Below are positions 33,194-41,740 of a stretch of 64,000 nt of DNA, one piece after another. The stretch's first letter is position 1, and each line of letters opens with the position of its first letter. A program made the position numbers and the translations under genes. Origin of the DNA: Flavobacterium daejeonense DSM 17708 (GTDB taxonomy: Bacteria; Bacteroidota; Bacteroidia; Flavobacteriales; Flavobacteriaceae); the NCBI RefSeq assembly GCF_000425425.1, contig NZ_AUDK01000011.1, forward strand, positions 62,001-126,000, read 5' to 3'. The notes below the pieces were generated by a model. The model did no database searches. It was not told where the DNA came from and saw only the letters and a program-made list of their open reading frames with translations.

Positions 33194-34009
33194 ATGAACA
33201 ATTTACAAACAATTATAGAACAAGCCTGGGAAAACAGAGCTTTGTTGCAGGAAGAAACAACAACTAACGCGATTAGAGAGGTTATCGAATTATTAGACTC
33301 AGGAAAACTGCGTGTTGCTGAGCCAAAAGGCGATTCATGGCAGGTAAACGAATGGGTTAAGAAAGCCGTAGTAATGTACTTCCCTATTCAAAAAATGGAA
33401 ACTTGGGAAGCCGGAATTTTCGAATTCCACGATAAAATGGAATTGAAAAAAGATTATGCTGCCAAAGGAGTACGTGTAGTTCCGGGTGCTTCTGCACGTT
33501 ACGGTTCATTTATTTCAAGCGGTGTAATCATGATGCCAAGTTATGTAAATATTGGTGCTTATGTTGATGCCGGAACAATGGTAGATACCTGGGCAACTGT
33601 AGGTAGTTGTGCTCAAATTGGTAAAGACGTTCACTTAAGTGGTGGTGTTGGAATTGGTGGTGTATTAGAGCCATTACAAGCTGCTCCGGTAATCATTGAA
33701 GACGGCGCTTTTATCGGTTCCCGTTGTATTGTAGTAGAAGGAGTTCACGTAGGTAAAGAAGCTGTTCTTGGTGCTAACGTATGTTTGACTGCTTCAACAA
33801 AAATTATCGACATTACAGGTGAGGAACCCGTTGAAATGAAAGGTTTTGTTCCTGCCCGTTCAGTAGTGATTCCGGGAAGTTATACTAAAAAATTCGCCGC
33901 CGGTGAATACCAGGTTCCTTGTGCCTTGATTATTGGTACACGTAAACCTTCTACCGACTTGAAAACATCTCTAAACAATGCGTTGAGAGAATATGATGTA
34001 GCGGTATAA
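33194..34009 (+). CDS. dapD: 2,3,4,5-tetrahydropyridine-2,6-dicarboxylate N-succinyltransferase
   Basis: A 271-residue enzyme of the lysine/diaminopimelate pathway that succinylates tetrahydrodipicolinate. The helical N-terminal domain (1 to about 95) is followed by a left-handed beta-helix of hexapeptide repeats with the signature VRVVPGASARYGSFISSGVIMMPSYVNIGAYVDAGTMVDTWATVGSCAQIGKDVHLSGGVGIGGVLEP and a C-terminal strand. Length and motifs are complete. It has its own promoter and a strong terminator, so it forms a single-gene transcript. Confidence 0.97.
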   Translation: MNNLQTIIEQAWENRALLQEETTTNAIREVIELLDSGKLRVAEPKGDSWQVNEWVKKAVVMYFPIQKMETWEAGIFEFHDKMELKKDYAAKGVRVVPGASARYGSFISSGVIMMPSYVNIGAYVDAGTMVDTWATVGSCAQIGKDVHLSGGVGIGGVLEPLQAAPVIIEDGAFIGSRCIVVEGVHVGKEAVLGANVCLTASTKIIDITGEEPVEMKGFVPARSVVIPGSYTKKFAAGEYQVPCALIIGTRKPSTDLKTSLNNALREYDVAV

Positions 34010-34012
34010 TAT

Positions 34013-34074
34013 GTTTATTGAGTAAAAAAAGAACTTGTTGTTTCCACAACAAGTTCTTTTTTTACTCAATAAAC
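34013..34074. terminator. Bidirectional terminator with a perfect 29-bp stem
   Basis: The arms 34013-34041 and 34046-34074 are exactly complementary around a TTCC loop, with A-runs in the left arm and T-runs in the right. It lies between the dapD stop (34009) and the stop of the convergent glycosyltransferase (34083), and its symmetry serves both directions. Confidence 0.93.
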
Positions 34075-34082
34075 ACCTCTGT

Positions 34083-34895
34083 TTAATTTTTTACCAAACC
34101 GTTTATAGCAATGAACTGTTTTTTTTGAATCTTCCCATACATGATTCTCTCATTCTCACTTTGATCAGTCCAATTTTCCTTATGATGCAAATGATACTGA
34201 ACAGCAAAGTTTCTTAATGAAAATAATTCAAAACCCATTCCTTTAAATCGCCAAGTAAGATCTATATCTTCTCCAATAGCAGGCAAAACATAATCTTCAT
34301 CAAAACCATTTATCGTTTCTAATGCCGATTTATAACATGAAAAATTACAGCCTTTAAGTTGTTTCATACTTCTTAATTTAGGAATAAATCCAAATACTGA
34401 ACGAGGCGATATATATATCCCTTCCTCACAAAACTTTGCACCATCTTTTTTTATCAACCTAAACTCAGGTAAAATACGCTTACAAAAATCAGCTATGTTT
34501 TTTGAAAGCCTTAATTCATTCGAATATTTTGATCCTAATTTAATCCTTTTCCCTGCCAAAACCCTGTCTTTTTGCGCAAAAAAAACATGATTCTCAATAA
34601 ATTCAGGATGGAGTACACAATCTCCATCTATAAAAATTATATATTCACAATCAGTATACTTTATGGCATTATTTAAAGCAATATTTTTACGCCAACCTAC
34701 ATCGTCTTGTGTTAAATGAGTTAAATCTAAATTCCCCTTATAATTACTCACAAAGTCTTTCATTTCACTTGAATTACCATCTTCGGAGATAATAACCTCT
34801 ATATCCTTATAAGTTTGTTGTTCAACAGAATATAAAACCACCTCTAAATCCCGAGTATTTTTATATACAGATATTATTAATGCTACTTTTTTCAT
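34083..34895 (-). CDS. Family 2 glycosyltransferase
   Basis: A 270-residue GT-A fold protein. It has VALIISVYKNTRDLEVVLYSVEQQTYKDIEVIISEDGN at the start, the metal/nucleotide motif DGDC (about 90-93) in IIFIDGDCVLHPEF, and a galactosyltransferase-like end, CNFSCYKSALETINGFDEDYVLPAIGEDIDLTWRFKGMG, where the ED motif is the likely base region. It transfers a sugar to a glycan acceptor, probably in surface polysaccharide or LPS synthesis. It is the second of two related genes, 15 bp after its neighbour. Confidence 0.9.
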   Translation of the reverse strand: MKKVALIISVYKNTRDLEVVLYSVEQQTYKDIEVIISEDGNSSEMKDFVSNYKGNLDLTHLTQDDVGWRKNIALNNAIKYTDCEYIIFIDGDCVLHPEFIENHVFFAQKDRVLAGKRIKLGSKYSNELRLSKNIADFCKRILPEFRLIKKDGAKFCEEGIYISPRSVFGFIPKLRSMKQLKGCNFSCYKSALETINGFDEDYVLPAIGEDIDLTWRFKGMGFELFSLRNFAVQYHLHHKENWTDQSENERIMYGKIQKKQFIAINGLVKN

Positions 34896-34910
34896 CTTCC
34901 TTAACTTTAA

Positions 34911-35726
34911 TCAAAAATTAGAATCAATTCCTATCGGCGTTCGTACAACTTTATTTTTACGTGTATTTTCCCGAATAGCATAATTCTTCTTCCAGGTCTC
35001 TTCATTTACATATCCTCTTTTATGGTCTAAATGTACACAAATAGCGCTGTAACGAATTTGTTTGGATTTCAATCCGTAGTTAAATAATCTCTCTCCTAAC
35101 TCACGGTCTTGCCCTCCATATTGCATTTCCTGATTAAAGCCGTTTATAGCCACAAGATCTTTTTTCCATCCGGATGCGTTATGCCCATTCCAGGTAGCTT
35201 TTGTCGGTGTTATCCAATTTAGAAAAACTGCTAAACTCCCTTTTGCTGTGAACTTTATATTTTTAAAACTCCTTTTTAGTCCATTTTCTTTTAACCAATT
35301 AATATCAAAGCAACGTTGTTCTTGAATGTCTTCTTTCGAAATTAATTGTGAAATATCCATTGGTAATTTAAAATAACCACCTGATAAAAAACCCCCTTCT
35401 TCCCGATAATTCAAATGCACTTCAACAAAATCTTTACGAGGAATACAATCCCCGTCAGTAAAAATCAAATATTCAGAATTAGAAGCTACAATTGCCTTAT
35501 TTAAAATTTGTGATTTCTGAAAACCATTGTCTTCGTGCCAAACATGAACAATTGGAATTGTTATTTCTTTACGTAATTTATCTAGCAATTCTTTTGTAGC
35601 TGAACCCGAACCATCATCAGCGATAATAATCTCAAAATCCTTTTCTGTTTGAACACTAAAACCTATAAGCACTTTCTCTAACCATGCTTCGGCATTATAG
35701 GTACTCATTATTACTGATGCTTTCAT
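34911..35726 (-). CDS. Family 2 glycosyltransferase
   Basis: A 271-residue protein of the same layout as its neighbour: VIMSTYNAEAWLEKVLIGFSVQTEKDFEIIIADDGSG, DGDC at about 93-96, and a late segment NGHNASGWKKDLVAINGFNQEMQYGGQDRELGERLFNYGLKS. The two are diverged paralogues. With the LPS-kinase-like gene upstream they form a small leftward glycan cluster; the acceptor cannot be named. Confidence 0.9.
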   Translation of the reverse strand: MKASVIMSTYNAEAWLEKVLIGFSVQTEKDFEIIIADDGSGSATKELLDKLRKEITIPIVHVWHEDNGFQKSQILNKAIVASNSEYLIFTDGDCIPRKDFVEVHLNYREEGGFLSGGYFKLPMDISQLISKEDIQEQRCFDINWLKENGLKRSFKNIKFTAKGSLAVFLNWITPTKATWNGHNASGWKKDLVAINGFNQEMQYGGQDRELGERLFNYGLKSKQIRYSAICVHLDHKRGYVNEETWKKNYAIRENTRKNKVVRTPIGIDSNF

Positions 35727-35798
35727 TCTATTTTTTTATTGGGACAAATGTAAGTATATTTTTGCTTTTTAAAATAAAATCGGGAAACGAAAATAACT

Positions 35799-36566
35799 TT
35801 AAACTTTCCAGAATTTCAACTTTTTCTTTATTCTTTTCTTTCTTTCAAATCCTGCTCTAAAACGACAGACTTCTTTCCATATTGTATCAAGAATTTCCTG
35901 TGGACTTTTAGACTTATAACATTTAGCATATTCATCACTCATAATGGCAATCATTTCTTTTTTTGGAGTAAGACGGCTTAAATTTTTCATTCGCTGTTCA
36001 AAATTCATTGAAGCATGAAAATTCATTCTATTCAAATCGACTAAATAAAATTGATACTGACCATTTTCTCCCTTGTTTATCAAAGTATTCCCAGGCGAAT
36101 GATCTAAAAACTCAATTCCTTTTTCATGTAAATTAAAAGTAAATCGTGTAAACTGACGCAAAATATTCTCGTGATCCGGATAATCGGGATTATGAATTAA
36201 TTCCCTGTACGTTAAATCCACTTCCAAATGTTCACTTACATAATAACTATCTTTCAATCCTAACCAATTGGCATTTTCAAAATAAGCTATAGGTTGTGGC
36301 GTTCCGATACCGTTTTCCAACAAACGCACCGCATATTCATAAGACCTTCTGGCTTTGGATTTCCTAAAATATTTGTAAACAACACTATTAATAAGATGTG
36401 GAACTTTAAAGGATTTGATATTTACTTTTATATCTTCTAATTCAAAAAGCTTAATCGTATTACGCTTTCCGTCTCCAAAAAGCTGTCCGGAAGTTTTAAA
36501 TTTTTCAACCATTTGCAACAAATTGGACGCAAATTTTTGAAAATGAGAATCAATTTTTACAATCAT
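35799..36566 (-). CDS. LPS core kinase-like protein (Kdo kinase/WaaP family)
   Basis: A 255-residue protein with a small protein-kinase-like fold. The N-lobe lysine region is VNIKSFKVP (about 49-56), followed by YEYAVRLLENGIGTPQPIAYFE. The catalytic loop is LDHSPGNTLI (Asp155, Asn160), where the usual HRD histidine is missing as in other members, and the metal-binding motif is LVDLNRM (Asp177). Relatives phosphorylate Kdo or heptose of lipopolysaccharide. Its position ahead of two glycosyltransferase genes supports a role in lipid A/core modification. Confidence 0.85.
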   Translation of the reverse strand: MIVKIDSHFQKFASNLLQMVEKFKTSGQLFGDGKRNTIKLFELEDIKVNIKSFKVPHLINSVVYKYFRKSKARRSYEYAVRLLENGIGTPQPIAYFENANWLGLKDSYYVSEHLEVDLTYRELIHNPDYPDHENILRQFTRFTFNLHEKGIEFLDHSPGNTLINKGENGQYQFYLVDLNRMNFHASMNFEQRMKNLSRLTPKKEMIAIMSDEYAKCYKSKSPQEILDTIWKEVCRFRAGFERKKRIKKKLKFWKV

Positions 36567-36750
36567 TCCTAATTTAATTTAGAGTGCAAAGATAGCTATT
36601 ACAACAAAGTATTCCTATTGAAAAAACCAAGTAAAACAACACCCTTGCCCTTTTTAAAAAATGTGTTTTCTAAAACAATGGATTACTTTTTCAAAATTAT
36701 TATTCGTTTCTTTGCATACATTTTTTGATATCCAATTCTAACACATAAAA

Positions 36751-37320
36751 ATGGAAAATCTAAACGAAGAGGTTCACAAAGCCTTTGAAATCATCAAAGA
36801 AGGCGGCATCATCCTTTATCCTACTGATACGGTTTGGGGAATTGGCTGTGACGCCACCAATCCGGAAGCTATAAAAAAAATATACGCCTTAAAACAGCGC
36901 GAGGAAACCAAAAGCATGATCGTTTTGATGAATGGCGAACGAATGATGTACAACGTTTTTAAAGATATTCCGGAAGTTGCCTGGCAAATTATCGATTTAT
37001 CTGAGAAACCAACCACTTTAATTTTAGACAATCCGAGAAATATAGCTCCGAATATTATTGCTGAAGATAAAACACTGGGCGTTCGAATTGTAAAAGAGCC
37101 TTTTTGCTATAAATTATTGGAACGAATGAAAAAACCTCTGGTTTCTACTTCTGCTAATATTTCCGGTGAGCCCACTCCAAAAAGTTTTAAAGAAATCAGT
37201 CCCGAAATTATAAAAGGCGTGGACTATGTTGTAAATTTGCAGCGCGATAAAATTTGCCAGAATCCATCAACCATTATTAAGTTGACTAATGATTGCCAAG
37301 TGAAAGTGATTCGAAAATAG
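36751..37320 (+). CDS. L-threonylcarbamoyladenylate synthase (TsaC/YrdC-type)
   Basis: A 189-residue YrdC-domain protein: GGIILYPTDTVWGIGCDATNPEAIKKIYALKQREETKSMIVLM near the start and KPLVSTSANISGEPTPKSF further on. It makes threonylcarbamoyl-AMP from threonine, bicarbonate and ATP for the t6A37 modification of tRNAs that read ANN codons. It lacks the extra C-terminal Sua5 domain. It is followed by the GxxExxY cassette and the CCA-adding enzyme gene. Confidence 0.93.
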   Translation: MENLNEEVHKAFEIIKEGGIILYPTDTVWGIGCDATNPEAIKKIYALKQREETKSMIVLMNGERMMYNVFKDIPEVAWQIIDLSEKPTTLILDNPRNIAPNIIAEDKTLGVRIVKEPFCYKLLERMKKPLVSTSANISGEPTPKSFKEISPEIIKGVDYVVNLQRDKICQNPSTIIKLTNDCQVKVIRK

Positions 37321-37330
37321 TTTTTTTTTT

Positions 37331-37765
37331 ACCGCAGATTCGTAGATTTAATTTAAAAAAATGGAAGAATATTTATCCGCAGATGAAACTTATAAAATTA
37401 TCGGAATTTTATTTGAAGTACATAAAAATCTAGGAAAGGGCTTTGCTGAAATCGTTTATAAAGACGCATTAGAATTTGAATTTAAAGAAAACAACATTCC
37501 GTTTGAAAAAGAAAAAGAATACGCAGTACAATACAAAAACACTGTTTTAAATCACAAATTTTATGCTGATTTTGCCCTTTACGGCTCTATCATTTTAGAA
37601 ATTAAAACTGTAGACTGCTTCAACAATAGTCATTATAACCAATGCTTAAATTATTTAAAAGTTTCTGAAAATGAATTAGCTTTATTAGTGAATTTTAATT
37701 CAGTTTCCCTAGAATACAAACGAATTGTTCGCACAAAAAAGTAAAATAATCTGCGAATCTGCGGT
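37331..37765. mobile_element. CGCAGATT inverted arms enclosing the GxxExxY gene (loaded palindrome)
   Basis: The left arm ACCGCAGATTCGTAGATT (37331-37348) and right arm AATCTGCGAATCTGCGGT (37748-37765) pair 17 of 18. The only content is the 127-codon GxxExxY gene, with 12 bp to the left arm and 3 bp to the right. The same arm vocabulary forms gene-less palindromes at 20886, 21163 and 40719. I therefore mark the unit as a possible minimal mobile cassette; this is an inference and no target-site duplication was established. Confidence 0.5.
37361..37744 (+). CDS. GxxExxY protein (PD-(D/E)XK nuclease-like)
   Basis: A 127-residue protein named after its motif, here GFAEIVY at 27-33. A nuclease-type core follows: Asp70 in YADFALYG and Glu80-x-Lys82 in ILEIKTVD, the D-x(9)-E-x-K arrangement of PD-(D/E)XK enzymes, then a conserved HYNQCLNYLK. 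The family is widespread, often in several copies per genome, and its role is unknown. Here it sits between inverted repeats, separating tsaC and cca, which supports mobility. Confidence 0.85.
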   Translation: MEEYLSADETYKIIGILFEVHKNLGKGFAEIVYKDALEFEFKENNIPFEKEKEYAVQYKNTVLNHKFYADFALYGSIILEIKTVDCFNNSHYNQCLNYLKVSENELALLVNFNSVSLEYKRIVRTKK

Positions 37766-37773
37766 AATTAACT

Positions 37774-39195
37774 ATGAACTACAAAGAATCCTTACATCAT
37801 CCGATTTTCAAAATAATCTCTCAGGCTTCAAAAGAATTGAATGTTGACAGCTACGTCATTGGCGGTTTTGTAAGAGATTTAATTTTAGGTCGTGATTTTA
37901 AAAAAGACATCGACATTGTTGCAGTTGGAAGCGGAATCGAATTAGCCTTAAAAGTTTCTGATTTACTTCCCAAAAAACCAAAAGTTCAGGTTTTTAAAAA
38001 TTACGGCACAGCCATGTTGCGTTTTGAAGACACGGAAATCGAGTTTGTAGGTGCCCGAAGAGAATCCTATACAAGAGACAGTCGCAATCCTATTGTGGAA
38101 AACGGAACTTTGGAAGACGACCAAAACCGACGTGATTTCACTATTAACGCGCTAGCATTGTCGCTGAACGAATCTAATTTTGGAGATTTATTAGATCCTT
38201 TTGACGGACTTAAGGATATGGAACGCAAAATCCTAAAAACGCCTTTGGATCCTGATATAACCTATTCAGATGACCCTTTGCGCATGATGCGTGCCATTCG
38301 TTTTGCCACACAGCTGAATTTTGAAATTGAAGAAAATTCACTGCAGTCAATTACAAAAAATGCAGAGCGCATCAAAATCATTTCCGGAGAACGTATTGTA
38401 GATGAGCTGAACAAAATTCTGGCTACAGACAAACCTTCAATTGGTTTTTTGCTTTTATACAAAACGGAACTTTTAAACCTTTTATTACCGGAATTAACCG
38501 CGTTGAATCAGGTGGAAGAAATCGAAGGACAAACTCATAAAAACAATTTTTACCACACACTAGAGGTAGTGGATAACATTTGCCCAAACACCGACGATGT
38601 TTGGTTGCGTTGGGCAGCTTTATTGCACGATATTGGTAAAGCTCCAACCAAAAAATTCAACAAAAAACAAGGCTGGACCTTTCACGGACACGAGTTTTTA
38701 GGCGGAAAAATGGTTAAAAAAATTTTTGAACGTTTGCACATGCCTTTGAATCAAAAAATGAAATTTGTTCAAAAAATGGTCGTAATGAGTTCCAGACCTA
38801 TCGTGCTTTCGCAAGATATTGTGACCGATTCGGCAGTGCGTCGTTTGGTTTTTGATGCCGGCGAAGATGTAGAAAATCTGATGACACTTTGCGAAGCTGA
38901 CATTACCACAAAAAATCCGGCGAAATTCAAAAAATACCATAAAAACTTTGAAATCGTTCGTAAAAAAATCGTCGAAGTAGAAGAAAAAGACTCTATCCGA
39001 AACTTTCAACCACCTATTTCCGGCGAGGAAATCATGGAAATCTTTGATTTAAAACCTTCCAGAGAAATTGGTATTTTGAAAGAAGCGGTTAAAGAAGCTA
39101 TTTTGGAAGGTGAAATTCCAAACGAATATGAAGCTGCTTATCAATTTGTATTAAAACGCGCTGAAAAGATGGGACTGCAAAAAGTCACTAAGTAA
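37774..39195 (+). CDS. cca: CCA tRNA nucleotidyltransferase with HD domain
   Basis: A 473-residue class II nucleotidyltransferase. The N-terminal polymerase core has VIGGFVRDLILGRDFKKDIDIVAVG (the GG-x-RD and DxD metal motifs), then YSDDPLRMMRAIRFATQL and AERIKIISGERIVDELNKIL. An HD phosphohydrolase-type domain follows (LRWAALLHDIGKAPTK near 288-303). It adds or repairs the 3'-CCA of tRNA. The last codons (KVTK and stop) already lie in the CAAAGT-type arm that begins the next cassette. Confidence 0.93.
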   Translation: MNYKESLHHPIFKIISQASKELNVDSYVIGGFVRDLILGRDFKKDIDIVAVGSGIELALKVSDLLPKKPKVQVFKNYGTAMLRFEDTEIEFVGARRESYTRDSRNPIVENGTLEDDQNRRDFTINALALSLNESNFGDLLDPFDGLKDMERKILKTPLDPDITYSDDPLRMMRAIRFATQLNFEIEENSLQSITKNAERIKIISGERIVDELNKILATDKPSIGFLLLYKTELLNLLLPELTALNQVEEIEGQTHKNNFYHTLEVVDNICPNTDDVWLRWAALLHDIGKAPTKKFNKKQGWTFHGHEFLGGKMVKKIFERLHMPLNQKMKFVQKMVVMSSRPIVLSQDIVTDSAVRRLVFDAGEDVENLMTLCEADITTKNPAKFKKYHKNFEIVRKKIVEVEEKDSIRNFQPPISGEEIMEIFDLKPSREIGILKEAVKEAILEGEIPNEYEAAYQFVLKRAEKMGLQKVTK

Positions 39196-39657
39196 CAAAG
39201 TCGCTAAGTAACAAATTTTCAAAGTGTTCCATAAAGTCGCATACAAGATTGTATATAAATTTATAATTGAAAATGAAAACATTTAGAGATTTACAAGTTT
39301 GGCAAAAAGCAATGGTATTAGTTACCAAATGCTATTCGATTACTTCAAACTTCCCTAAAGAAGAACTTTTCAGCTTAACCTCTCAGATTAGAAGAAGTTC
39401 TATTTCAATTCCAAGTAATATTGCAGAAGGCTTTGGCAGAGACACAAACAAAGATTATCTTAGATTCTTAACCATTTCACTTGGATCCTTATTTGAATTC
39501 CAAACACAAATTGAAATAGCTTACAATTTAAAATACATTGATGAAGAAAATTTCAATTTACTATATAATGACAGTAGAGAAGTTGAAAGAATGCTAAGTC
39601 CTTTTATTCGAAAAATAAAAGAAACTTTGTAACTCTGAAACTTTGAAACTTTGAAAC
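39181..39657. mobile_element. CAAAGT-type arms around the first four-helix-bundle gene
   Basis: The left side (39181-39225) is a run of AAGTNACNAAGT words spaced 11-12 bp; the right side (39623-39657) is CTTTGAAACTTTGAAAC and relatives. When the right side is inverted the two agree at 16 of 24 positions over the best stretch. The left arm overlaps the end of cca and the right arm overlaps the stop of the enclosed gene. The vocabulary matches 1568-1644 and 47666-48119. Treating this as a cassette is an inference. Confidence 0.45.
39273..39632 (+). CDS. Four-helix-bundle protein (S23/intervening-sequence protein family), copy 1
   Basis: A 119-residue protein starting at the ATG 39273 (MKTFRDLQVWQKAM); an in-frame TTG two codons earlier is less likely. 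The family hallmarks are F-R-D-L-x-V-W-Q-K-A near the start, LTSQIRRSSISIPSNIAEGFGR in the middle, and FLTISLGSLFEFQTQIEIA after it. Relatives are encoded inside intervening sequences of 23S rRNA genes and resemble accessory proteins of retroelements; the molecular role is unknown. The paralogue at 47730-48089 is clearly similar throughout. Confidence 0.9.
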   Translation: MKTFRDLQVWQKAMVLVTKCYSITSNFPKEELFSLTSQIRRSSISIPSNIAEGFGRDTNKDYLRFLTISLGSLFEFQTQIEIAYNLKYIDEENFNLLYNDSREVERMLSPFIRKIKETL

Positions 39658-39670
39658 CCTAAAAAAGAAA

Positions 39671-40699
39671 ATGAAAAAAGAAAACAAAGCCGTAATTATC
39701 TGGTTATTTTCAGGTTGTTTATTAATATTTTTAATGGTTATTGTTGGTGGCATCACCAGATTGACTAATTCCGGATTGTCCATGACCGATTGGCATTTAG
39801 GCAAAGATACCTTCCCTCCTCTCACTGAAGCTAAATGGCAGGAAGCTTTTGAACATTACAAACAATTTCCGGAATACCAAAAAATCAATCAATTCAAAGA
39901 CGGTGGTTTTTCTATTTCAGACTATAAACAAATCTATTTCTGGGAATGGTTCCACCGATTTATCGCCCGTATTTTAGGAATTGTTTTCATCATCCCTTTT
40001 GTATGGTTTTTAATTAAAAAGAGACTGGACAAACCAACCATCAAAAAATCTATTATTCTTTTAGGAATGGGAGCTTTACAGGGTTTTTTTGGCTGGTTTA
40101 TGGTAAAAAGCGGATTAATAAACGATCCTGATGTGAGTCATTTCAGATTGGCACTTCATCTTACTTTCGCCTTTATCACCTTTGCCTACACACTTTGGGT
40201 AGCTTTAGATTTAATTTATCCGGTAAAGAGAAATGTTGAAAAATCACTTCGCAATATCGCCAGATACGCTTTATTCTTCTTGTTATTACAAATTATCTAC
40301 GGTGGATTTGTTGCCGGTTTAAACGCAGGCTTAATCCACAATCACTGGCCTTTAATGAGTGACGGACGATTTATTCACGACAGTGTTTTTCTGGAACAGG
40401 ACAATTTACTTTTGAGTTTTACTGAAGGGAAAAGCGGCGTGCAGTTTATCCACCGAACTTTAGCTTATGTAGTTGTTGGAATAATGCTTTATTTATACTT
40501 CAAAAGCCGAAAATTCAATTTAGACTTTAACCAGAAAAAAGGAATTCAAACGTTGGTATTTCTTGTTTTTGTACAATTTGCACTAGGAGTTTTTACTTTA
40601 CTTTACGGAGTTCCGTTATGGCTGGGTTTAATTCACCAAATCAACGCATTTTTCCTGCTTTCGGCTATGACTTACAGCCTCCACCGATTGTCTAAATAA
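39671..40699 (+). CDS. ctaA: Heme A synthase (COX15/CtaA family)
   Basis: A 342-residue membrane protein with eight hydrophobic helices in two homologous halves. It has VIVGGITRLTNSGLSMTDWHLGKDTFPPLTEAKW near the start, and the heme-binding histidines in FWEWFHRFIARILG, LALHLTFAFITF, IQFIHRTLAYV-type and LGLIHQINAFFLLSAM segments. It oxidises heme O to heme A, needed for aa3-type oxidases. The organism should therefore also have an aa3 oxidase outside this window, besides cbb3. Confidence 0.94.
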   Translation: MKKENKAVIIWLFSGCLLIFLMVIVGGITRLTNSGLSMTDWHLGKDTFPPLTEAKWQEAFEHYKQFPEYQKINQFKDGGFSISDYKQIYFWEWFHRFIARILGIVFIIPFVWFLIKKRLDKPTIKKSIILLGMGALQGFFGWFMVKSGLINDPDVSHFRLALHLTFAFITFAYTLWVALDLIYPVKRNVEKSLRNIARYALFFLLLQIIYGGFVAGLNAGLIHNHWPLMSDGRFIHDSVFLEQDNLLLSFTEGKSGVQFIHRTLAYVVVGIMLYLYFKSRKFNLDFNQKKGIQTLVFLVFVQFALGVFTLLYGVPLWLGLIHQINAFFLLSAMTYSLHRLSK

Positions 40700-40718
40700 G
40701 ATTGTTATTTTTTATTTT

Positions 40719-40776
40719 CACGCAGATTTTGCAGATTTGAGCAGAAAACAATGAACAAATCGGCATAATCTGCCTG
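40719..40776. repeat. CGCAGATT palindrome, empty copy 3
   Basis: It starts CACGCAGATTTTGCAGATTT and ends AATCTGCCTG, with imperfect pairing and an A-rich loop. It lies 19 bp after the ctaA stop in a 223-bp spacer that otherwise shows nothing firm. Confidence 0.7.
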
Positions 40777-40922
40777 CTGTTTTTTATTTAACTTAATGAC
40801 ATATTATACTTTAATTTATTACTATTTCACAAACTGTCTTATCCCGCAATCAGCTTAAATACGATTTTTTTACCTATATTTATAATAGACTATATCGCAT
40901 TTTTCTTATTCATTTGTAAAAA

Positions 40923-41702
40923 ATGGCCAAACTTGCTACAAAAGACAAATTTCTTGATTTCTCAGATTACGGAAGAACTGCAGGAACCCAAATTGCCCAA
41001 ACACTAAAAAACACGCGTTTTACACCTATTCATGTAAGCTTGCTTTTTGGAGTTTCGGGCTTAATTGCCATATACTGTATTCTCAGCAATCACCAGTATT
41101 GGGCTTGTTTTTTTCTAATTTTAAAATCAATAATCGATGCAGCCGATGGCGAATTGGCCCGAATCAGAAAAACGCCTTCTTACACCGGAAGATATCTGGA
41201 TAGTTTATTGGATATGCTTCTTAACTTTTTAATTTTAACCGCTATCTGTTTCGTTTCCGACAGTTCCTTTCAGGCCACACTTCTGGCTTTCTTTTGCATC
41301 GAATTACAGGGAACTTTATACAATTATTATTATGTTATTTTGCGCTCCAAATGCAAAGGAGCCGACAAAACAAGCCAAATTTTCGAAAACAAAATACCGA
41401 AAGCCTTTGCCGGAGAAAGCCAAAAATGGGTTGGAATCCTATTCAAATCTTACCAAATGAGCTATGGAGTTTTTGACAAAATCATTCAAAAATTAGACTA
41501 TTCAGCTGCGGCTTTATCCAACTTCCCCCATTGGTTTATGACCTTAGTTTCCCTTTACGGATTAGGATTTCAACTACTCTTAATCGGATTAATGCTGGCT
41601 ATGGGATGGACAGAACACATCATTCCTTTTTTCATCGCTTACTCACTCCTAATCCCTGTTTTAATTATCATTAGGAAAAACTGTATCAAACAAAAAGAGT
41701 AG
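40923..41702 (+). CDS. CDP-alcohol phosphatidyltransferase family protein
   Basis: A 259-residue membrane enzyme. It carries the complete family signature D72-x2-D75-G-x2-A-R80-x8-G89-x3-D93-x3-D97 (DAADGELARIRKTPSYTGRYLD), which binds the metal ions and the CDP moiety. About six membrane helices are predicted. It makes a phosphodiester bond between a CDP-linked lipid or polyol and an alcohol acceptor; which phospholipid is made cannot be told. It is a single gene, convergent with the redoxin pair. Confidence 0.9.
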   Translation: MAKLATKDKFLDFSDYGRTAGTQIAQTLKNTRFTPIHVSLLFGVSGLIAIYCILSNHQYWACFFLILKSIIDAADGELARIRKTPSYTGRYLDSLLDMLLNFLILTAICFVSDSSFQATLLAFFCIELQGTLYNYYYVILRSKCKGADKTSQIFENKIPKAFAGESQKWVGILFKSYQMSYGVFDKIIQKLDYSAAALSNFPHWFMTLVSLYGLGFQLLLIGLMLAMGWTEHIIPFFIAYSLLIPVLIIIRKNCIKQKE

Positions 41703-41740
41703 GCTCTTCACCTACTCTTCTTCTGCTATTTTTCAAAAAG

